From contig DQHT01000048.1 in NCBI GenBank assembly GCA_003531115.1, forward strand, positions 1 through 5,023: DNA of 5,023 nt, in the 5' to 3' direction. The notes under the pieces were generated by a model. That model made no database searches. It worked only from the letters and a program-made list of their open reading frames with translations, and was not told where the DNA came from. The stretch is from Bacteroidota bacterium (lineage in GTDB: Bacteria; Bacteroidota; Bacteroidia; UBA8524). Within the stretch, counting starts at the first letter, position 1, and the number at the start of each line of letters is the position of its first letter. Below, piece by piece: positions 1 through 5,023 of this stretch. The translations under genes were made by a program, and so were the position numbers.

Positions 1-1370
1 TGCCAGTTGGCAAAAGTCTGCGCAGTACCTCCACCGTTCGTGAGTGTGTAGAGATAACCGGTATAATGCTGGCTGGTATTATTGCGTGGAAGCACATTGC
101 CATCAGCATCTACGGTACCATAACTGTAATTATAGATATTATAAAAGGTAGACTGGTAGTTATTGAAACTCGCGTCGATGATATTGTTTTTATATTCAAC
201 CGTACCATAGTTATAGGTATAGGAATAAATTCCGTAACCATAACCCTGGCTGGAGCGCATGTAGATGGTATTATGAAGGTATTTTTTACCCGTAGCATAA
301 TATTCATTTCCATAGATCCCCATGCGGTAACCTCCTGAGTTCAGGTTAATGGTATTGTTCACAAACTCGAGCACACTCGCGTTGGATGAAGTACCATAGT
401 AGGCATAGATACCGTAGTTGGTGTAGCTGTAACCATTGCTGTTCGCATTGTCGGCTACATAGTTGTCATAAAACTTACCTCCTGAACAGTAGTAGTGATA
501 AATGCCATAGTGGGTGCCAAAAGAAGATTTGTCTCCTCTGATGATCGTATTCCCTTTATACACGGTGTTCAGGCAATTGTAGTAGGCATAGATACCATTG
601 TAATAGTAGTTATGGATATAGTTGCCTTCGATCAGCAGGTTCAAATTCGACATGGAAGAAGATCCGTTAATAATGATACCGGAATACATACCATTGTTAC
701 TGGTGCTTCCGTAGATCTCGTTATTCCGGTAAATATTTCCATAACCTTTGTTACCACCGGTTGAGTAGGAGGTGGCCGAAGTTGAAGAACCTACATGGGC
801 AATACCGCAACCATACCCGTTTGAAGTACTGCTGGCTGAAGTAATATCCATCTCACAATCTTCGATGATCAGATAATCGGAAGCATTTAATACCCAAAAC
901 GCACGGGTGTAGGTAGAATGGGTTGGTTTCACGTAGATATCGCGAAATGTCAGGTAGTCGGCACCGTTGACTTTGATGACCGCCGAATTAGTACTTGATG
1001 GCGAATAAGTGATTTGTTCACCATTTCCTACAAATGTTACCCGGTTGGTAGAGCTGGTTCCTGTAATCGCCTGTACATCCAGTTGCTCCGTATACGGACC
1101 GGATCCCTGGACTACCGAAATGGTCACAGCTCCATTCACGCCGCCACCAAGAGAAGGCCCCCCGTCAGAACGGGTCAAGCCTCTTAATGCCTGCACGGCT
1201 GAGGTGTAAGATTGAAAATTCGTGGACGACGCCGCCGAATTTTTATCAATCGTGTAATTGCCGCTCATCTGAGCTAAAGCCTGGTTATTTAATCCATACA
1301 CTGCCATGAATATAGCAAGCAGCGTAAATGACCTAAACAACCCCTTGAAAGAGTACTTGTTCATCTCCAT
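1..1370 (-). CDS. Secreted tyrosine-rich right-handed parallel beta-helix protein, 3' end cut off by the window edge
   Basis: An open frame runs from ATG at 1370 to the left edge: 456 full codons plus two bases, no stop. Residues 1-33 form a signal peptide (basic K5, K9, R13; hydrophobic 14-25; A-L-A before Q34), so the protein is exported by Sec. Residues 36-145 match the opening common in Bacteroidota beta-helix proteins (GNYTID, SAVQAL, VTFVGNGEQITY, YLTFRDI). Residues 210-400 are beta-helix rungs with a 28-31 residue period: GI[YI] at 231, 259, 289, 320, 351 and 380, alternating with asparagine turns such as EGNYIHN, KGNTIIRG and VNNTINLN. Tyrosine is about 22% of residues 251-420. I see no lyase catalytic signature, so a structural, adhesive or glycan-binding role is inferred. 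A T9SS tail is expected beyond the edge but is not visible. The ATG two codons downstream (1364) is an alternative start. Fold call is firm; function is unknown. Confidence 0.9.
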   Translation of the reverse strand, partial: MEMNKYSFKGLFRSFTLLAIFMAVYGLNNQALAQMSGNYTIDKNSAASSTNFQSYTSAVQALRGLTRSDGGPSLGGGVNGAVTISVVQGSGPYTEQLDVQAITGTSSTNRVTFVGNGEQITYSPSSTNSAVIKVNGADYLTFRDIYVKPTHSTYTRAFWVLNASDYLIIEDCEMDITSASSTSNGYGCGIAHVGSSTSATSYSTGGNKGYGNIYRNNEIYGSTSNNGMYSGIIINGSSSMSNLNLLIEGNYIHNYYYNGIYAYYNCLNTVYKGNTIIRGDKSSFGTHYGIYHYYCSGGKFYDNYVADNANSNGYSYTNYGIYAYYGTSSNASVLEFVNNTINLNSGGYRMGIYGNEYYATGKKYLHNTIYMRSSQGYGYGIYSYTYNYGTVEYKNNIIDASFNNYQSTFYNIYNYSYGTVDADGNVLPRNNTSQHYTGYLYTLTNGGGTAQTFANW

Positions 1371-1394
1371 AATCTTTAATTTTGGTTTGTGAAC

Positions 1395-1426
1395 GAAATT
1401 TACAACCTAAATCCCTAGTTACCAAA
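1395..1426 (-). promoter_or_regulatory. Candidate Bacteroidota-type promoter for the beta-helix gene
   Basis: Reading the minus strand, TTTG (1423-1426) is followed after 20 bases by TAAATTTC (1395-1402), one mismatch from the TAnnTTTG -7 element of Bacteroidota. Transcription would start near 1388, leaving an untranslated leader of roughly 20 bases before the ATG at 1370. That leader has no clear Shine-Dalgarno sequence, only A-rich sequence (TTAAAGATT), which is common in this phylum. The position just upstream of the start codon and downstream of a terminator supports the call. The region is AT-rich, so a chance match is possible. Confidence 0.5.
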
Positions 1427-1650
1427 AGGGTTCCACCAAATTGAAAATAATAAAACGGTTACCTTTACCCTATTATGTATGTTATTACATTAAATTCCAA
1501 TTAACTCTATATTACTGTTTTTCAATAAGTTATGTATTTTACTATCACCTAGTTATTTATGCTAAATATTGCCTTAAAAATTTGATCGTATTTTTCTGTG
1601 TTAATTAGGTATCAATTTCTCCATTTCTCCTACTCCCGGCACAAAAAGAA

Positions 1651-1680
1651 AAATCCCCGACACCTGGGTGCCGGGGATTT
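1651..1680 (-). terminator. Intrinsic terminator of the PKD/T9SS gene
   Basis: A near-perfect inverted repeat pairs 1651-1664 with 1667-1680. In the minus-strand transcript the stem reads AAAUCCCCGGCAC, a CCAG tetraloop, then GUGUCGGGGAUUU, with one G-U wobble. U-rich sequence follows (UUUUUCUUUUU on reading down to about 1644). It begins 19 bases after the TAG stop at 1700-1702. On the plus strand the wobble becomes an A-C mismatch, so the hairpin favours minus-strand transcripts, although T residues at 1678-1681 could allow weak bidirectional use. Confidence 0.92.
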
Positions 1681-1699
1681 TAAATAAGGTTATCAGTAC

Positions 1700-4600
1700 C
1701 TATTTATTCAATGTGATTCTTGCGCTATGGATACCTGTGGCAGTATGCACGCGCACAAAGTAAACACCGGCAACTGCTGAACCGAGGTCCAAGCGAGCTG
1801 ATTCACCACTTACTTCCACATTAGCATGGATCAATTGACCATCAGCTGCATAAATTTCGATCTGCATATCCAGGGTATTCAATGCAGACAAATCCAAATT
1901 GAATATGCCATTGCCCGGATTAGGATATACATTTAAACTTCCTCCGGAAACGTTCAATAAACCGGTCCGTGTTACCGAAGCAGATCCCTTGGAAGTTGTA
2001 TTGCATCCATTTTTATCCAACCGAAGCTCTACCTCGTAATTGCCATCCGTTCCATAGGGATAGATTTCTGTGATCTGACCGTTTGTGGCAGAGCCAAAAC
2101 TACGGCCTCCATCTCCCCAGAAGATCGCATAATTGGCATCCAACGGAGTTACACTGGCGATCAGAACAAAGGTGCCATCTCCTTTTTCTCCGCTTTCAAC
2201 ACTAAGCGTGGTAGCAACTGGCTTGGGATAGACAGTAACTGTTTTGCTTACGGAAGTTGCACAACCATTAGGAGTAGTTACCGTTAACATTACATTATGT
2301 GCTCCAACCGGAAGGGTCACTACCGGATTATTATCTGTATTTGTTCCGCCAACACCGAAATCCCAGGTACTACTGAAATTTCCACCATTGCCTACTGAAG
2401 CGTTTAAAAATTCAACATCTTCGCCTTCACAAACGTTATCAGCATAAAATTCAGCCGATGGAGCCTCTTCTAAAGAAAAAGATCTGGTAAGGGTGCTCAG
2501 ACATCCATTGTCGGCAAAAGCCTTCAGGGTTACTGTATATCCACCCAGACTCGGGAAACTGCGGCTCACATCTTTGGTCATATATGAAGTACCATCACTG
2601 AAGGCCCATTCGTATGTGGTGTTTGCTGATGCAGGCTCAACAGTCATGTTGGTGAAATCCACATCATTTTTATCACAAAGCAAACTGGTCGTAAAATCGG
2701 CCTTAGGGGCTTCGATCAGGTTGATCTGTTTGGTGATCACATCTACACATCCCAGATCGGTTTTTGCTGTAAGGGTGATATCGATCGTTCCGAAAATACC
2801 ATAAGAATGGACCGGATTAATCTGGGTCGAGGTCGTATTGTCGCCAAAATCCCAGCTGTATCCAACTTGTCCGGAGCTGATGGTGGTACCATTGGTGAAA
2901 GTTACCATATCACTGTTGCAGGTGGTTGCACTCGGGCTAAAATCGACCACCGCCCTTGGCGCATAGGTTACATATTCACTGGTCATATCACTACAGCCAT
3001 TTGAAGTAACTTTCATTGTTACCGTATAAACATCGGGCGTTGCATATTGATGCGTTGGATTTGGTCCGCTTCCTGGTGCAGAACCATCTCCAAAATCCCA
3101 CTCATAGGTTGGTGTTCCTGCCGGAATAACAGATCCGTCTGAAAACGGGGTCACGCTACCTTCGCAAACGTTGGTAAATCCAAATTCAGCCGTTGGGTTT
3201 TGGTTCACGGTAACCGTTGAACCGGTTACGTTTACATAGCCGTATTGGGTCGTGGCAGTAAGTGTTACATTAAATGTTCCGTGCGTGGAATATATATGGG
3301 AAGGATTGATCAGAATAGAGCTGCTTCCATCTCCAAAATCCCAAACATAGGAAATTAATCCGCTGCTCACCGTAGTAGTATTAGTGAATTGCACGGCCAT
3401 TCCTTCACAAGCGGTCGTTGCATTGAAACCGGCAATAGGTCGGGGAGCCACAAACAATTCTCTGCATAGCTCCGGCGCTGAACATCCGTTAGACAGCGAC
3501 TTGATCGAATAACACATCAAAAAGGAACTATCACTTTGTCCGATAACGGGTGTAAAGGATCCATCTGCATTGTTGCTTCCGTTTGGATTGCTGCTGCTAA
3601 AGGTACCTGCTGCCGGGGTGCCATTTTTTGTCATCATGGTCCAGGTGGTAAACTCCCAGGTAGAACTATAGTCACTATTGTTATAACCCGTTGGCGGACT
3701 AATCTCATAATGGATATTGTCGCCATAAGCTACGATATCCGGATCGGCCGCATCACCCGAGTTGAAACTACCTACAAAGGGCGTCCCCTTGACAACGAAG
3801 GACCCTAATGGTGACGGTTTTACCGTGTAATTGTGCGATGCAATGGGTGTCTTGCCTGAAATGTTTGATGTTAGGGTAAAGGTGCCTGCTGTACTGGTAT
3901 TAACCGGCATGACAAAAGTATGCCAGGCAGAATCGCCAGGCTGAATGGTATCGGTATAAACATCGGTTGACTGATACACGCCATCGATCGAATATTCTAC
4001 CCAAAAACCAGTTTGCGCATTCAGGTCAGTATTTTTAATCTTAACCGATACGGTTTGTTGTTCAAGCTGACACAGGTCAGTCACAAAATTGATCTCTGTA
4101 ACATCGATATTCATCGAAATGAGGTCAAAACCACAGGAATAGGAATACCTCCGTGGTGTACCCGTTCCTGCCGAAGTGGAACCGTACTGTTGGGTATTGC
4201 CTGACATATTTGAAGTGGTACCCCCTGCTTGTAAGGTTTTCCGGCCTGTTGGTGTAGCCGTTTGATATGTTTCCACAACAAGAGGTTTGGTCGGATCATA
4301 CAGAAAAGGAACATCCAGGTCAAACTGAAGCCACTGGTTTGCCGAAGTCGCCGGCATAGAATAGGATGTTGAAGAGAGCACCGTTGTTAAACCGGTGATC
4401 CAGGTCCCGTTAAACCCGCTCGTCATATTGGGTTGTCCGAGTTTGATCGAAAAATTGGTCCAGGTACAGGCAGGATCCGAAATGGTTCCCTGTCTCAGGT
4501 ACAGGGTCGTGATGGCCATACCCCCCGGTACAGTACCAAAATCGCCCACACCGTAAATCCATTGATTGCGTTGATCTGCCCACACGCTACCCCCCAAAGG

Positions 4601-4738
4601 TATCGAATTGGTTGCGGTACTATTTGAAACGTAGGCATGCTGGGGTGTTTGAGCCCACAAAGACCCACTAAATGTTAACCAGAATAAGCCTAAAAGGCAT
4701 CCGGTACTTTTCAGAAATTGTAGAGATTTGGAATACAT
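1700..4738 (-). CDS. Secreted multi-PKD-domain protein with T9SS type A C-terminal sorting domain
   Basis: A complete 1012-residue cell-surface or secreted protein. Residues 1-30 are a signal peptide (K4, K10; hydrophobic 13-23; cleavage near W-A-Q). Residues 31-215 are a beta-rich domain typical of Bacteroidota surface proteins (NQWIYGVGDFGTVPGG, GTWITGLTTV, FLYDPTKPLVVE). Residues 216-306 resemble CARDB (CQLEQQTVSVKIKNT, IQPGDSAWHTF). Residues 313-430 are a further beta module (YGDNIHYEISPPTGY). Five PKD domains follow (about 435-513, 516-594, 597-675, 679-758, 761-838), with W-D-F-G-D-G or variants at 466, 547, 629, 711 and 792, then a degenerate sixth (841-924, FWGDGG at 873). Residues 931-1012 are the T9SS sorting domain (LNVYPNPGNGIFN, AGVYFVRV, terminal ARITLNK), which directs export across the outer membrane and is normally cleaved on attachment or release. 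No enzymatic domain is seen; adhesion or matrix function is inferred. AAGGG five bases before the ATG supports this start. Confidence 0.95.
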   Translation of the reverse strand: MYSKSLQFLKSTGCLLGLFWLTFSGSLWAQTPQHAYVSNSTATNSIPLGGSVWADQRNQWIYGVGDFGTVPGGMAITTLYLRQGTISDPACTWTNFSIKLGQPNMTSGFNGTWITGLTTVLSSTSYSMPATSANQWLQFDLDVPFLYDPTKPLVVETYQTATPTGRKTLQAGGTTSNMSGNTQQYGSTSAGTGTPRRYSYSCGFDLISMNIDVTEINFVTDLCQLEQQTVSVKIKNTDLNAQTGFWVEYSIDGVYQSTDVYTDTIQPGDSAWHTFVMPVNTSTAGTFTLTSNISGKTPIASHNYTVKPSPLGSFVVKGTPFVGSFNSGDAADPDIVAYGDNIHYEISPPTGYNNSDYSSTWEFTTWTMMTKNGTPAAGTFSSSNPNGSNNADGSFTPVIGQSDSSFLMCYSIKSLSNGCSAPELCRELFVAPRPIAGFNATTACEGMAVQFTNTTTVSSGLISYVWDFGDGSSSILINPSHIYSTHGTFNVTLTATTQYGYVNVTGSTVTVNQNPTAEFGFTNVCEGSVTPFSDGSVIPAGTPTYEWDFGDGSAPGSGPNPTHQYATPDVYTVTMKVTSNGCSDMTSEYVTYAPRAVVDFSPSATTCNSDMVTFTNGTTISSGQVGYSWDFGDNTTSTQINPVHSYGIFGTIDITLTAKTDLGCVDVITKQINLIEAPKADFTTSLLCDKNDVDFTNMTVEPASANTTYEWAFSDGTSYMTKDVSRSFPSLGGYTVTLKAFADNGCLSTLTRSFSLEEAPSAEFYADNVCEGEDVEFLNASVGNGGNFSSTWDFGVGGTNTDNNPVVTLPVGAHNVMLTVTTPNGCATSVSKTVTVYPKPVATTLSVESGEKGDGTFVLIASVTPLDANYAIFWGDGGRSFGSATNGQITEIYPYGTDGNYEVELRLDKNGCNTTSKGSASVTRTGLLNVSGGSLNVYPNPGNGIFNLDLSALNTLDMQIEIYAADGQLIHANVEVSGESARLDLGSAVAGVYFVRVHTATGIHSARITLNK
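1967..3436 (-). repeat. Tandem PKD-domain coding repeats (five plus one degenerate)
   Basis: Six consecutive units of about 245 bases encode PKD-type beta-sandwich domains. The aligned tryptophans of the signature fall at residues 466, 547, 629, 711 and 792, with the equivalent W of FWGDGG at 874, so the period is a steady 81-82 residues. Approximate unit spans are 3436-3200, 3193-2957, 2950-2714, 2704-2465, 2458-2225 and 2218-1967. The signature decays along the array: WDFGDGS, WDFGDGS, WDFGDNT, WAFSDGT, WDFGVGG, FWGDGG. Units 2-5 each carry a cysteine pair (525/582, 607/664, 688/746, 770/826) suited to one intradomain disulfide. Protein similarity is clear; DNA identity is patchy apart from a shared 17-base stretch in units 1 and 2. 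Confidence 0.88.
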
Positions 4739-4743
4739 ATGAA

Positions 4744-4748
4744 CCCTT
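4744..4748 (-). promoter_or_regulatory. Ribosome binding site of the PKD/T9SS gene
   Basis: The minus strand reads AAGGG, then five bases (TTCAT), then the ATG at 4738. The purine run and spacing suit a Shine-Dalgarno site, which is not always present in Bacteroidota. It supports the ATG at 4738, which is directly followed by a convincing signal peptide. Confidence 0.55.
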
Positions 4749-4867
4749 TTTAAAGTTTATGGAATGTTTTGGTTTCGCCATTTGCATCGCCCACCACGTA
4801 GACCATTTAACCCTAAATTCAATAAAGGGGGTTTGTTCTGAGATGTTTAGACTTTGATCTGGCTTAT

Positions 4868-4898
4868 CAAATTTAGCCAATAAAAGAAGAAATCCAAA
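4868..4898 (-). promoter_or_regulatory. Candidate Bacteroidota-type promoter for the PKD/T9SS gene
   Basis: On the minus strand TTTG (4895-4898) is followed after 19 bases by TAAATTTG (4868-4875), a full match to the Bacteroidota -7 consensus TAnnTTTG with a suitable -33 partner. Transcription would start near 4861, giving a leader of about 120 bases before the ATG at 4738. It lies downstream of the terminator at 4945-4978, so the PKD gene is expected to be transcribed independently of the gene to its right. I see no clear operator or riboswitch in the leader. Confidence 0.68.
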
Positions 4899-4944
4899 GA
4901 AGTTTAGCCCCTGTGCAGAATCTTGTCGAAAAGGCGGAAGTCAC

Positions 4945-4978
4945 AAAAAATCCCCGACACGTCTGAAGTGCCGGGGAT
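4945..4978 (-). terminator. Intrinsic terminator of the upstream T9SS-type gene
   Basis: An 11-base-pair stem pairs 4950-4960 with 4968-4978 across a seven-base loop. In the minus-strand transcript it reads AUCCCCGGCAC, loop UUCAGAC, then GUGUCGGGGAU, with a single G-U wobble, and a run of U residues follows from 4950 down to 4945. It begins 22 bases after the stop codon at 5001-5003. The stem bases are identical to those of the terminator at 1651-1680, including the wobble, but the loops differ. Confidence 0.92.
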
Positions 4979-5000
4979 CTAAAGCCAGAGTTATTTATGA

Positions 5001-5023
5001 TTACTTATTCAAGGTAATCCTTG
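5001..5023 (-). CDS. C-terminal end of an upstream gene, probably another T9SS sorting-domain protein (partial)
   Basis: Only the last codons are inside the window: two bases of a split codon (xCA, which would fit alanine), then R-I-T-L-N-K and a TAA stop. The same six residues end the 1012-residue PKD protein (A-R-I-T-L-N-K), and a short strand of this kind is typical at the extreme C terminus of T9SS type A sorting domains. A strong terminator 22 bases further on confirms a real gene end. The nucleotides differ from the PKD gene only at third codon positions and in the stop, so the peptide rather than a recent DNA copy appears conserved. Everything upstream, including the cargo domain, is outside the window. 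The identification rests on six residues plus context. Confidence 0.7.

Larger units (their letters stand above)
1371..1699. other. AT-rich intergenic region without a gene
   Basis: This 329-base gap separates the stop of the PKD gene from the start of the beta-helix gene. It is clearly richer in A and T than the flanking genes, and I see no credible reading frame, tRNA or structured RNA in it. Its right end holds the terminator at 1651-1680 and its left end the candidate promoter at 1395-1426. The middle (about 1430-1630) shows nothing I can name. The octamer CCTAGTTA occurs twice (1414-1421 and 1548-1555), which may be chance. Confidence 0.8.

Noticed and set aside
110..313. Minus-strand 67-codon frame inside the beta-helix gene
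   Set aside because: It lies in another frame of a well-supported coding sequence and its product has no recognisable features.
66..338. Plus-strand 90-codon open frame rich in isoleucine and valine
   Set aside because: It is antisense to the beta-helix gene. TAT and TAC tyrosine codons read backwards as ATA and GTA, so a tyrosine-rich gene gives a stop-poor, Ile/Val-rich antisense frame. It has no ribosome binding site or family resemblance.
495..1209. Plus-strand frames at 495-764 and 1009-1209
   Set aside because: Both are antisense shadows of the beta-helix coding sequence, whose frame is open throughout and encodes a signal peptide and regular rungs.
1414..1555. Octamer CCTAGTTA repeated at 1414-1421 and 1548-1555
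   Set aside because: Two copies of an eight-base AT-rich word 134 bases apart in an AT-rich spacer are easily chance. There is no symmetry or regular array to suggest an operator or attachment site.
2244..4627. Several plus-strand frames (2244-2447, 2493-2804, 2807-3004, 3536-3808, 4013-4204, 4433-4627) and a minus-strand frame at 4111-4323
   Set aside because: All overlap the 1012-residue PKD gene in other frames, whose domain structure is clear along its whole length. None resembles a known protein.
4697..4699. Cysteine at residue 14 of the PKD protein as a possible lipoprotein attachment site
   Set aside because: The preceding residues K-S-T-G do not fit a lipobox, and the hydrophobic stretch lies after the cysteine, as in an ordinary signal peptide cleaved near residue 30.
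4668..4880. Minus-strand 70-codon frame and plus-strand frame (4672-4857) over the PKD gene leader
   Set aside because: The minus-strand ATG at 4880 lies upstream of the predicted transcription start near 4861 and the frame runs out of phase into the signal-peptide codons. The plus-strand frame is antisense to it. Neither has coding character.
1..5023. Mobile element, CRISPR array, tRNA/rRNA or defence system
   Set aside because: I found no transposase, integrase, terminal inverted repeats, regularly spaced short repeats or RNA gene. The only DNA repeats are the terminator stems and those of the protein domain arrays.

Overview
The window looks like chromosomal DNA of a Bacteroidota bacterium. 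Two proteins have Sec signal peptides ending in an A-Q junction. One of them carries a complete type IX secretion system (T9SS) type A C-terminal sorting domain. The candidate promoters fit the Bacteroidota pattern (TTTG near -33, TAnnTTTG near -7) rather than the E. coli pattern. I cannot place it below phylum.

All genes lie on the minus strand and read right to left. (1) At the right edge (5001-5023) are the last codons of an upstream gene ending R-I-T-L-N-K, followed by a strong intrinsic terminator (4945-4978). (2) A 262-base gap holds that terminator, a near-consensus promoter (4868-4898) and a short A/G-rich ribosome binding site. (3) The gene at 1700-4738 encodes a 1012-residue secreted protein: signal peptide, N-terminal beta-rich domain, CARDB-like domain, a further beta module, five recognisable PKD domains plus one degenerate copy, and a T9SS sorting domain. 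A second terminator follows it (1651-1680). (4) A 329-base AT-rich gap (1371-1699) has no gene but contains that terminator and a candidate promoter (1395-1426). (5) From 1370 to the left edge runs a 3'-truncated gene, open for 456 codons, for a secreted and very tyrosine-rich right-handed parallel beta-helix protein.

Each gene seems to be its own transcription unit: terminators follow two of them and candidate promoters precede two of them. This is a run of cell-surface or secreted proteins, probably adhesive or matrix proteins exported through Sec and then T9SS. There is no enzyme, regulator, mobile element, CRISPR array or RNA gene. The biology is largely ordinary for the phylum. The most notable points are the near-identical terminator hairpins behind successive genes, the tyrosine ladder of the beta-helix protein, and the regular 81-82 residue PKD array with unpaired cysteines in its first and last units.
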